Shown here one piece after another: positions 55,678-63,324 of a stretch of 64,000 nt of DNA. The stretch is from DATJKD01 sp963728295 (lineage in GTDB: Bacteria; Pseudomonadota; Gammaproteobacteria; Steroidobacterales; Steroidobacteraceae): the NCBI GenBank assembly GCA_963728295.1, contig CAVSKB010000011.1, forward strand, positions 1-64,000, given 5' to 3'. Position 1 is the first letter of the stretch. Every line of letters starts with the position of its first letter. The translations under genes and the position numbers were made by a program. The notes below the pieces were generated by a model. It was not told the origin of the DNA. It saw nothing but the letters and a program-made list of their open reading frames with translations, and did not search any database.

Positions 55678-56333
55678 GTGGGCAGCGGCTTGCCGGCCTG
55701 CTCGGCAACCATGTACGCGGCGTACCAGTCCGGCCAGTTCTCATCGCGCTGGCCGCCGGTCCGCTTCTCGTGCTCGCCGTGCGCAGCCTCCGCGCGGCGG
55801 AGCGCGCTCGCGAGCTCGGTCGACGAGGTAAATGTCGTGTCGTCGGCGTCGACCCGCCCGGGCAGTCGCACGGTGATCTCTTGAAGCAACCAGCCGTTGC
55901 CGTCCGGATCCCTGAACGAGGCGAACGAAGAGTAGCTGCGCCGGCCGGGGTCTGGTCCGCTGACCGGCGGGCCGCCCGGAAGCGCACGATGGAACACTTC
56001 GCTCACCTCGACACCGCGATCGACCAGCTCGGCGTGCGCTGCCTCGATGTCGGAAACAACGAGAAAGAGTCCGCTGGCCGACCCCGGCACGGCAGGCGTA
56101 ATCCCCTTGCCGAAATGAATCGAGCACTGCGAGCCTGGAGGTGTGAACTGGACGACGCGGAAGTCGTTACCGACGACGAAGTCGGCGTCGAGCCTCCAGC
56201 CCAGGCCACCGTAAAAGCGCTTGGCGCGCTCGACGTCCGCGACAGGGATGGCAATAACCTCGAGCTTCATGGCGACCGTCCGTGCTCGTGGGGCCTCGAT
56301 GGCAGTTTCGTTGCGCTCCATGGTGCTGCTCAT
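55674..56333 (-). CDS. VOC (glyoxalase-like) family protein
   Basis: 219 residues. Two vicinal-oxygen-chelate modules: KLEVIAIPVADVERAKRFYG (His/Glu-type first strand), GWRLDADFVVGNDFRVVQFT, SGLFLVVSDIEAAHAELVDR, SSFASFRDPDGNGWLLQEIT. A C-terminal extension of about 60 helical residues (TELASALRRAEAAHGEHEKR, NWPDWYAAYMVAEQAGKPLP) is common in this branch. It may act on an aldehyde or antibiotic-like compound; substrate unknown. Co-translated with the disulfide reductase. Confidence 0.88.
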   Translation of the reverse strand: MSSTMERNETAIEAPRARTVAMKLEVIAIPVADVERAKRFYGGLGWRLDADFVVGNDFRVVQFTPPGSQCSIHFGKGITPAVPGSASGLFLVVSDIEAAHAELVDRGVEVSEVFHRALPGGPPVSGPDPGRRSYSSFASFRDPDGNGWLLQEITVRLPGRVDADDTTFTSSTELASALRRAEAAHGEHEKRTGGQRDENWPDWYAAYMVAEQAGKPLPT

Positions 56334-56367
56334 GTCAACTTCCTCGGGGGTTGGTTGCAGTCGATGT

Positions 56368-57192
56368 TCAGTGCGGGGCCTTCGCGGCCGCGTCCATGAT
56401 GACGGCCGCTACATCGTTCGGCTTCGAGAGCATCGCCACGTGGCTCGCGTCGAGCTCGGTGGTCGTTGCCTTCATGCGCTTGGCGAAGAAGCGCTCCAAG
56501 TCAGGCGCGATCGCGCCGTCCTGCTTCGACACGATGTACCACGACGGCTTCGTCTTCCACGCAACGCTGGACACCTTGGTACCGAAGGCGGAAGCGTTGA
56601 TGGGCCCCTGGGTAGCAAAGCCCACGCGCGCTTCGGCAGGCGTCAGGTCCTGCGCAAAGTGCTCGACGAACGCGTCGACGGGCATTGTCATGAAGCCCTC
56701 TTTGTCGACGATCGGGTTGGCAAGCGCCGGCGGCGGCGGATACGGTTTGCCGAGATCGCCGACTACCTCGCCCGCATCTGGTGCGAAGGCGGCCACATAT
56801 ACGAGGCCGACCACCTTGGGGTCCATCCCCGTCTCCGTAATGACGACGCCGGCCCAGGAATGGCCGACGAGAATCACCGGACCGGTCTGCCGTGCAAGGG
56901 CGCGATTCGTTGCCGCGACGTCATCGGCAAATCCGGACAGTGGAAGCTGAACGGCGCTTGCGTTGTAGCCCTTGGCTTGCAGAATCGTAATGACCCTGGC
57001 CCAACTCGAACCATCCGCGAAGGCGCCGTGAACGAGGACGATGTTTTTCACGGGCTCTGCGGGCGCCGCTTGCACGTATCCGGCCGCAAGCGAAAGCGCG
57101 ATGGCGGTGGCCGAAATCGCGCCTGGCAGCGCCGAGATCGAACGCCAGAAGCTTCTTGCGCATTTGATGCGTGTTCTCGTGACCGTGTTCAT
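56368..57192 (-). CDS. Exported alpha/beta hydrolase
   Basis: 274 residues from the ATG at 57192 with an AGGGAG box. A signal peptide ends near GYVQAAPA. Motifs are NIVLVHGAFADGSSWARVIT, LVGHSWAGVVITE (elbow Ser), EGFMTMPVDAFVEHFAQDLT, and a C-terminal ELDASHVAMLSKPNDVAAVI with the His. It resembles the large family of esterase-like hydrolases often seen next to chloroperoxidase-like hydrolases. Transcribed with the neighbouring hydrolase 30 bp upstream. Confidence 0.88.
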   Translation of the reverse strand: MNTVTRTRIKCARSFWRSISALPGAISATAIALSLAAGYVQAAPAEPVKNIVLVHGAFADGSSWARVITILQAKGYNASAVQLPLSGFADDVAATNRALARQTGPVILVGHSWAGVVITETGMDPKVVGLVYVAAFAPDAGEVVGDLGKPYPPPPALANPIVDKEGFMTMPVDAFVEHFAQDLTPAEARVGFATQGPINASAFGTKVSSVAWKTKPSWYIVSKQDGAIAPDLERFFAKRMKATTTELDASHVAMLSKPNDVAAVIMDAAAKAPH

Positions 57193-57221
57193 CACTGTTC
57201 TCCCTTCTCTTAAGGTGCGTT

Positions 57222-58268
57222 TCAATAGCTGTCGACTTCCACGATCGCTTCGGCAAAGGCCTGCGGTGCTTCCTGCGGCAGGTTGTGCCCAATGCCACCG
57301 CTGAGGGTCCGGTGCGAATACTTGCCCGAGAATTTCCCGGCATAGGAATCGGGCTCTGGATGTGGCGCGCCATTGGCGTCACCTTCCAGCGTGATGGTTG
57401 GCACAGTGATGACCGGAGCCACGGCAAGGCGCCTTTCCAGAGCGTCATACTGCGGCTCGCCCTCGGCGAGCCCCAGACGCCACCGATAATTGTGGATCAC
57501 GATGCTGACGTGGTCCGGGTTGTCCAACGCGGCGGCGCTCCGCTCGAACGCCGCATCATCGAAGGTCCACTTCGGTGACGCAATCTGCCAGATGAGCCTG
57601 GCAAAATCGCGCCGGTACTTGTCGTAGCCCGCCCGGCCGCGTTCGGTGGCAAAGTAATACTGGTACCACCATTGGAGCTCGGCCTTGGGTGGCAGCGGGA
57701 CCTTGCCCAGTGCCTGGCTGCCGATCAGATATCCGCTCACTGAGACGAGCGCCTTGCAGCGTTCGGGCCAGAGCGCCGCGATGATGTCGGCCGTCCGGGC
57801 ACCCCAATCACAACCGGCGACAATTGCCTTCTCGATCTGGAGAGCGTCCATCAATGCGACGGCATCGAGAGCAAGCGCGGCTTGCTCGCCATTCCGGAGC
57901 GTCTCAGCTGAAAGAAAGCGCGTCGTGCCATGGCCCCGCAGATACGGCACCACGACCCGATAGCCGGCCGACGCCAATACGGGGGCTACGTCGACGTAGG
58001 TATGAATGTCGTAGGGCCAGCCGTGCAGAAGAACGACTGGAGGTCCTTCGATCGGCCCAGCTTCCGCATATCCCACATTCAGGAGCCCGGCATCGATCTG
58101 CTTCAGCGAAGCGAACGATACATTTGTCCCCGGCTTGACCGAGGGCAGATCCGCCAGCTTCGTTGCGCTGACCTGCGCAAGAGCTGTCGAACCGAGCTGC
58201 GCGCTGGCGATAGTCATGGCGACGGTACCAAGGAAACGACGACGGTCATGGTTGATTACCTCGCGCAT
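57222..58268 (-). CDS. Tat-exported alpha/beta hydrolase, epoxide-hydrolase-like
   Basis: 348 residues from the ATG at 58268. The N-terminus HDRRRFLGTVAMTIASAQLG is a twin-arginine-type signal. Motifs are VVLLHGWPYDIHTYVDVAPV, VVPYLRGHGTTRFL, and the elbow AIVAGCDWGARTADIIAAL, with Asp as nucleophile; the cap domain has WWYQYYFATERGRAGYDKYR. The His is in SGGIGHNLPQEAPQ. This pattern fits epoxide hydrolases or haloalkane dehalogenases. It is one of three hydrolases in this block. Confidence 0.88.
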   Translation of the reverse strand: MREVINHDRRRFLGTVAMTIASAQLGSTALAQVSATKLADLPSVKPGTNVSFASLKQIDAGLLNVGYAEAGPIEGPPVVLLHGWPYDIHTYVDVAPVLASAGYRVVVPYLRGHGTTRFLSAETLRNGEQAALALDAVALMDALQIEKAIVAGCDWGARTADIIAALWPERCKALVSVSGYLIGSQALGKVPLPPKAELQWWYQYYFATERGRAGYDKYRRDFARLIWQIASPKWTFDDAAFERSAAALDNPDHVSIVIHNYRWRLGLAEGEPQYDALERRLAVAPVITVPTITLEGDANGAPHPEPDSYAGKFSGKYSHRTLSGGIGHNLPQEAPQAFAEAIVEVDSY

Positions 58269-58285
58269 GCCGTCGCCGCCGGGCG

Positions 58286-58822
58286 TCAACGCTTCTGGTA
58301 CGGATGGAAGATGTAATCCTTCGATTTCACAGCGGTGTGGCACGCGTGTCCGCAGTCCGAGGGGCTGTTGGCATCGGCCGTGAACTTGTCGGATGGGCCA
58401 TCGTAGTTGAACAGCGCGTATCCCCATCCGCCACTCTTTGGAAATCTCTTGCTGTCCTTTTCGATCAGGAAGGCCTGCGTGAAGACGTCTGGTACATCCA
58501 CGACGAAGGGAGCTTCCGTGCTCTTCTTCGGCTTCCACTGGAGCTTCGCGATCTTGGAGCCGTCCGGGAAGGGTTTGCCGTTGCCCGGCACGCCGGCCTT
58601 GTAGGCATCGATCATGGTTGGATTGGCGACGATCACCTTGAGCACTTCGTCGGTCCGTGCGGAAGAGACCACCGCCCAGTCCTCGTATCCCTTGAAGTCG
58701 GAGAATGCGATTCCGCTCGGGGACTTCAGCGAGTACTTGTCCTGCGCGTAAGCGACCGTGCCGCCCAGGACGGTGAGCACTGTCGTGCCTATTGCAATCG
58801 TGAGCTTGCTGTTGCGCTTCAT
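58286..58822 (-). CDS. Cytochrome P460 family protein
   Basis: 178 residues from the ATG at 58822 with an AAAGGA box and a signal peptide (LTIAIGTTVLTVLGGTVAYA). The P460 fold is indicated by GIAFSDFKGYEDWAVVSSAR, AKLQWKPKKSTEAPFVVDVP, and the haem c motif CGHACHTAVKSKDYIFHPY near the C-terminus. Cytochromes P460 oxidise hydroxylamine or bind NO in ammonia-oxidising bacteria; many homologues elsewhere have unknown function. Exported, in the same transcript block as the hydrolases. Confidence 0.9.
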   Translation of the reverse strand: MKRNSKLTIAIGTTVLTVLGGTVAYAQDKYSLKSPSGIAFSDFKGYEDWAVVSSARTDEVLKVIVANPTMIDAYKAGVPGNGKPFPDGSKIAKLQWKPKKSTEAPFVVDVPDVFTQAFLIEKDSKRFPKSGGWGYALFNYDGPSDKFTADANSPSDCGHACHTAVKSKDYIFHPYQKR

Positions 58823-58899
58823 GGTTGATCCTTTCTTGATCGTCGTGTACGAGCTCATTGGCCTGGCCTACCCGGGGAATTGAACGTCACGGTTCGAAG

Positions 58900-59101
58900 T
58901 CAGGACACAGGCACTTTGTGCTCGCCGCGCGGAAGGTTGATCAGGATGGGTGTCGCTCTGGCCGTCGTCCGCCCACGCCCACGGCAGGTCGTCGACGGTA
59001 ATGTGCAGATGACCGACGCGAGGGGACACGTCTTTTGCGGCAGGCCCGCCGATGGGCAGGATGCGCAGGTTCTCCACCCGGTACGCGTCCTGGCAGTGCA
59101 C
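58900..59101 (-). pseudogene. Truncated and frameshifted DUF6130 remnant
   Basis: The frame from 59101 has YRVENLRILPIGGPAAKDV and SPRVGHLHITVDDLPWAWAD, the DUF6130 core. At about 58960 one extra C breaks the frame; removing it gives RATPILINLPRGEHKVPVS with a stop at 58900. The N-terminal part of the family (signal peptide and first strands) is missing, because the upstream hydrolase ends at 59143. So it is 5' truncated in addition to the indel. Confidence 0.6.
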
Positions 59102-59142
59102 TGTGCAAGGCTTGTCGTCAGCGCCGACCGTCGGCCGCCGCT

Positions 59143-59967
59143 CTAGTCTCTTATGAAGGCCAGCAGGTCTTCATTAATGGTATCGGCGTTGGTCGTCGGC
59201 ATACCGTGCGGAAAGCCTTTGTAGGTCTTCAGCTTGCTGTTCTTCAGCAACTTTGCCGACAGTGGTGCCGAATCGGCATAAGGGACGATTTGATCGTCAT
59301 CGCCATGCATCACGAGCGCGGGCACTGTGATTTTTTTCAAGTCTTCGGTGAAGTCCGTCTGCGAGAAGGCGACGATGCCATCATAGTGGGCTTTGGCGCC
59401 GCCCATCATGCCCTGGCGCCACCAGTTCCAGATCACCGCCTGTGCGGGTTTCGCACCGGACCGGTTGTAGCCATAGAACGGTCCCGCCGCGAAGTCGTAG
59501 TAAAACTGCGCTCGGTTGGTGGCGACCTGCGCCTGCAGCCCGTCAAAGACATCTTTGGGCAGCCCGCCAGGGTTGGTCGCCGTCTTCACCATCAACGGCG
59601 GGACCGCGCTGATGAGCACCGCCTTTGCCACGCGGCTTTCGCCGTGCCGGGCGATGTAGTGCACGACCTCGCCACCGCCGGTCGAGTGGCCCACGTGGAC
59701 TGCGTCCTTGAGGTCGAGATGTGCGGTCAGCGCCGCCAGATCGTCGGCGTAGTGATCCATGTCATGGCCGCCACTGGTCTGGGTGGAGCGACCATGGCCG
59801 CGGCGGTCGTGGGCGATCACGCGAAAGCCATGCCTGAGGAAGTACAGCATCTGCGTGTCCCAATCGTCAGCCGACAACGGCCAGCCGTGGCTGAATACGA
59901 TGGGCCGACCTGTACCCCAGTCCTTGTAGAAGATCTCAACGCCGTCAGTGGTCGTGATGGTGCTCAT
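59143..59967 (-). CDS. Alpha/beta hydrolase, non-haem chloroperoxidase-like
   Basis: 274 residues from the ATG at 59967 with an AAGGAG box; the frame is open to 60123 without support. Motifs: IVFSHGWPLSADDWDTQML, VIAHDRRGHGRSTQTSGGHD, VHVGHSTGGGEVVHYIARHG (elbow Ser), ALVMHGDDDQIVPYADSAPL (Asp), and KGFPHGMPTTNADTINEDLL (His). This is the cofactor-free haloperoxidase/esterase family, used for perhydrolysis or ester cleavage. No signal peptide. Confidence 0.92.
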   Translation of the reverse strand: MSTITTTDGVEIFYKDWGTGRPIVFSHGWPLSADDWDTQMLYFLRHGFRVIAHDRRGHGRSTQTSGGHDMDHYADDLAALTAHLDLKDAVHVGHSTGGGEVVHYIARHGESRVAKAVLISAVPPLMVKTATNPGGLPKDVFDGLQAQVATNRAQFYYDFAAGPFYGYNRSGAKPAQAVIWNWWRQGMMGGAKAHYDGIVAFSQTDFTEDLKKITVPALVMHGDDDQIVPYADSAPLSAKLLKNSKLKTYKGFPHGMPTTNADTINEDLLAFIRD

Positions 59968-60109
59968 GTGTGATCTCCTTTTCGCTGCTCGAAGTCCGCT
60001 GCAGCCGCTCGGCCGCTTTGGCGGATGCTCCGAAAAGCTACGCCAAGACTCATCCGTCGGCAACCTAATGTCGAACGTCGAGGCATAGAGCTCATGTGCT
60101 GCAGCATGG

Positions 60110-60547
60110 CTAGTGTCGCCCAATCAGATGCGAAACCATGATCGCCAACGCAGCCAGGCTCAAGATCGTGCGTACGGCATGCAGCAGGTTCCATTTTCTG
60201 AGCAACTGACGCGTCTCACTTGATCCAGACTCCGCACTGAGAAGTCTGCGGTTGGTAGGCATGATGCCAATGAAGGTAAACGGCACTACTGCACCAATGA
60301 GCGCGGCCGCGATAAGCCAGACCAAACCGGCACCCAGTAGCCACGCCACCAGGGCTGCGAAGGACGAAAGCACAGCCAACGGTGCCTGCATGAACGTGGC
60401 GCGGTGGTAGCTCGGAGCCCATTGAGCTACTGCTGCCGCGTTGTCAAGCTTCATGCGGGCCGGATGTTCGACCAGATTGATGTAGAGGGCGGCTCCCGCA
60501 AACAGCGCGGTACAAGACAACGCGAAAATCGTTGCCATTTCAAGCAT
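60110..60547 (-). CDS. DUF1772 membrane protein
   Basis: 145 residues from the ATG at 60547 (a second ATG is at 60538). Four hydrophobic segments: MATIFALSCTALFAGAALYI, LAVLSSFAALVAWLLGAGLV, WLIAAALIGAVVPFTFIGIM, and a C-terminal RTILSLAALAIMVSHLI. INLVEHPARMKL and FTFIGIMPTNRRLL are family hallmarks. Function unknown; it leads the minus-strand hydrolase block. The upstream 60548-60675 region holds promoter sequence only. Confidence 0.8.
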   Translation of the reverse strand: MLEMATIFALSCTALFAGAALYINLVEHPARMKLDNAAAVAQWAPSYHRATFMQAPLAVLSSFAALVAWLLGAGLVWLIAAALIGAVVPFTFIGIMPTNRRLLSAESGSSETRQLLRKWNLLHAVRTILSLAALAIMVSHLIGRH

Positions 60548-60675
60548 GGTGATGCCGCCTCGGGGCCTCCAGAGCCCGCCGGTGTCCCCAAATTGAATCA
60601 GTCTGGCCTCTTGGAATCGCAGCCGGGTCGACTGAGCTCGGCCCCTTTCGCGCACGACTGAATGGAGGTGTGACC

Positions 60676-60879
60676 ATGACTGTCGTCGATAGTGTGGAGA
60701 TCCGTGTCCACCCGCTCAACCTCCCGCGGGTGCTGCGCGATGCGCGCGCGCGAGGCGCGAAGGTAACCCATCTTGAAGCTGGGTGGACGATTGATGACCT
60801 TCCGGTAATCGAGGATCCGCACGTCGACGCGGGCGATAGCTACGCTGTGTCCTACAGCGGGGGCGACTTTTGGCGCTAA
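60676..60879 (+). CDS. Small hypothetical protein
   Basis: 67 residues from the ATG at 60676, with GGAGGTG upstream that could also use a GTG at 60670. VDSVEIRVHPLNLPRVLRDA, RARGAKVTHLEAGWTIDDLP, VIEDPHVDAGDSYAVSYSGG. Beta-alpha character, no family recognised. It precedes the glutathione S-transferase by 18 bp and may share its promoter. Confidence 0.5.
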   Translation: MTVVDSVEIRVHPLNLPRVLRDARARGAKVTHLEAGWTIDDLPVIEDPHVDAGDSYAVSYSGGDFWR

Positions 60880-60897
60880 CGCACGGATAAGATACAC

Positions 60898-61559
60898 ATG
60901 ATCACGTTGTACGGTTTTGGTCGGGTTCATGAGAAAGTGATCGGCGAGACCCGCGACCTGCGGGCGCAGTGGGCGCTCGAAGAGACCGGGCTGCCTTATC
61001 GGGTGCGTCCCGCTCGATCACACCGGCGGCGAGACAAACACGGAAGAGTATCGCCGCATCAGTCCCTTTCAACAGATACCGGTGATCGATGATGATGGCT
61101 TCGTCGTCGCCGAATCTGCCGCGGTCGTGCTCTACATCGCCGAGAAGGCGGGCAAGCTCATTCCCGCCGACTTCAAGGGCCGCATGCGAGTAACGCAATG
61201 GTGCTTCGCCGCCATGAGCAGCGTAGAGCCGCCGCTTTTTCAGATCGCCATGGATCGATTTTTTCGGTGGCAAGGATCCGACGGGCGAGAGTCGAGCGTG
61301 GTTCGTAAAGTGGGCGCAGCGCGTGTTCACCAGCCTGGAGAAACGCCTGGACGGGCGTGAGTACGTTGCGTGCGAAGACTTCACGGTCGCGGACATCCTA
61401 ATGACCCTGGTCCTATGGGAGATTCGCAAGACAGATCTGCTGGACGGATTTCCGAACTTGAAGAACTACTTCCTCCGATGCCAGGACAGGCCGGCATGGG
61501 AGCGCACACGCCGGGCTTATGAAGAGCGTTTGCATGTGCCGCGAGGCACGGTTCAGTAA
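60898..61559 (+). CDS. Glutathione S-transferase, two one-base frameshifts
   Basis: Three frames join to one 219-residue GST. MITLYGFGRVHEKVIGETRD and RAQWALEETGLPYRVR form the thioredoxin-fold start. After removal of a C from the CCC near 61010 the frame gives PLDHTGGETNTEEYRRISPF and QQIPVIDDDGFVVAESAAVV (the cis-Pro and ES motif). After removal of a T from TTTTTT at 61259-61264 it gives FFGGKDPTGESRAWFVKWAQ and the C-terminal helical domain with FTVADILMTLVLWEIRKTDL. It conjugates glutathione to electrophiles or reduces peroxides. As written it would be non-functional, probably by assembly error. Confidence 0.85.
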
Positions 61560-61599
61560 ATCGGCGCGGACGGCAGGTCAGATCCTCAAGCCGCGCCAG

Positions 61600-62373
61600 T
61601 CATATCCCCGCGAACCATTCGTAGCCCCTGTCCTCCCAATAACCGCCCTTACCGCGTGCGATGTGCGCGTAGCTCTCGACGAGCTCGATGCGCATGACGT
61701 ACTTGGCCATCTTGTAGCCGAGCTGCCGCTCGACCCGCAGCCGGATCGGCGCGCCGTTCGGAACCGGCAGCACGGCATCGTTCAGCGCGTACGCAAGGAT
61801 GGTTTGCGGATGGTACGCGTCCTCCATGTCGATGCTCTCGTAGTATCGCTCGCCGCTCGACATGGGGTCCGCGCAATAGAAGACCACAAACCGTGCATCG
61901 GCCGACGGGCGGACGCGCGCCAGCACCTCTCCGAGCGGCACACCCGTCCATTTGCCGATCGCGCTCCACCCTTCGACGCAGTCGTGACGCGTGATCTGCG
62001 TTCGAGCGGGCAGGGCGCGAAGGTCCGCGAGCGTGAACTTCGCCGGGGCATCGACAAGCCCGTCAACTTCGAGCGCCCACTCCGCGAACCCGGTCGCGGC
62101 GTGCGCCTGGTAGACGGGGTTGTCGGGGTTCGATGTGCCATTGCTGCGGAACTGCGGCGAGAGATCGGCCTCGGTGAATTCCTGCGCCATCGAGCGACGC
62201 GAGGTGAGCAGGTGCTGTGCGCCGCGTGTCAGCTTCTCGCCGACGCCGAGTAGCTTCGGAAACCACGCCGTGCGGCTCGCCGCGTCGCAGCCGGCCACCA
62301 GCGCCGTGCCGGCGCCCGTCAGCAACTGCACCAGGCGGCGCCGGGTAAGCAGCGATCGACGGTCAATGCGCAT
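61600..62373 (-). CDS. Molybdopterin-dependent oxidoreductase, sulfite-oxidase/YedY-like
   Basis: 257 residues. A twin-arginine-like N-terminus (RRRLVQLLTGAGTALVAGC) is followed by a molybdopterin domain: FAEWALEVDGLVDAPAKFTL, ALPARTQITRHDCVEGWSAI (the Cys that ligates molybdenum), GKWTGVPLGEVLARVRPSAD, YESIDMEDAYHPQTILAYAL, and LVESYAHIARGKGGYWEDRG. Likely exported, with the b-type cytochrome encoded upstream as redox partner. Related to MsrP but not clearly a methionine sulfoxide reductase. Overlaps the cytochrome gene by 11 bp. Confidence 0.9.
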   Translation of the reverse strand: MRIDRRSLLTRRRLVQLLTGAGTALVAGCDAASRTAWFPKLLGVGEKLTRGAQHLLTSRRSMAQEFTEADLSPQFRSNGTSNPDNPVYQAHAATGFAEWALEVDGLVDAPAKFTLADLRALPARTQITRHDCVEGWSAIGKWTGVPLGEVLARVRPSADARFVVFYCADPMSSGERYYESIDMEDAYHPQTILAYALNDAVLPVPNGAPIRLRVERQLGYKMAKYVMRIELVESYAHIARGKGGYWEDRGYEWFAGI

Positions 62374-63223
62374 CGCCTGGTCCTTCGATGCGGACCCGGT
62401 AACGGCCCGTGATCATCGACCGGAGGTTGTTCCAGACTCCGCTGATGACGACCTCGAACACGTGAATCAGCACGAACGCGACGAGCAACCACGCAGCGAC
62501 GAAATGCAACGTCCGCGCGGATTGCCGGCCGCCGAACAGGTCGACCCAGCCCGGCCACAGCGAGCCGAGCCACGGCGACATCGCGAACCCCATCAGCATC
62601 ACGAGCGGCAGCAGGCCGAAGATCACGATCAGGTACGTGAGCTTCTGCAACACGTTGTAGCGCTTCGCAGCTTCGCCCTGAGGATGACGCAGGAGCACGT
62701 GATCGACGATCGATCTCCCCACCGTGCGCCACTCGCCCTTCGCCGGCAACAGGTCGCCCCGCAGATGCCGGCTCCAGATCGAGTATGCGACGTACGCGAG
62801 ACCGTTCAGAACGAACACCCACGCAAAGAAGAAATGCCAGCGCCGTCCCATTGCGAGCCACCGGTTGCCGGGCACCGTCATCCACGACGGGAACGCGCGT
62901 CGCGCAAGTTTGCCGTCCGGATCGCGTGACAGTCCCAGGAATCCAGTCGTCTTGAACTCGTGGCCGAGTACCCTTGTCACCCCGACCGGCTCTCCGGCCG
63001 CTCCGGGCCTGTTCGTGATCGAGAGCAGTGGCGGAGCGCCTGTATACGACGACCTGCCCCAGTACAGGTGCGGATGCGCGTTGAAGATCTGCAGCCCGCT
63101 CATCAGGAGCAGCGTGAACGCGACGACGTTGATCCAATGCGTGACGCGTACGAAGAGCGCGTGACGCTGATAGAGGTAGCTGCGCACCGCCGGAGGCATG
63201 TGCGCGATCATACTCCGCCCCAC
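62363..63223 (-). CDS. Cytochrome b561-type membrane subunit
   Basis: 286 residues. Four membrane segments with haem-ligating His: RVTHWINVVAFTLLLMSGLQ, RRWHFFFAWVFVLNGLAYVA, TYLIVIFGLLPLVMLMGFAM, and ARTLHFVAAWLLVAFVLIHV. It passes electrons between the quinone pool and the molybdopterin enzyme, which overlaps its stop. Such b-type subunits also pair with thiosulfate or formate enzymes, but the neighbouring gene decides here. Confidence 0.9.
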   Translation of the reverse strand: MGRSMIAHMPPAVRSYLYQRHALFVRVTHWINVVAFTLLLMSGLQIFNAHPHLYWGRSSYTGAPPLLSITNRPGAAGEPVGVTRVLGHEFKTTGFLGLSRDPDGKLARRAFPSWMTVPGNRWLAMGRRWHFFFAWVFVLNGLAYVAYSIWSRHLRGDLLPAKGEWRTVGRSIVDHVLLRHPQGEAAKRYNVLQKLTYLIVIFGLLPLVMLMGFAMSPWLGSLWPGWVDLFGGRQSARTLHFVAAWLLVAFVLIHVFEVVISGVWNNLRSMITGRYRVRIEGPGDAH

Positions 63224-63324
63224 CGCTCGGCGATTGCTACGCGCCCGGCCGTGATGCTGGGCTCGGCAGGCACGTCCATGCGCCGAGCCCGCATCATCCG
63301 CCGCAGATCTTTGGCGCTTGGAAG

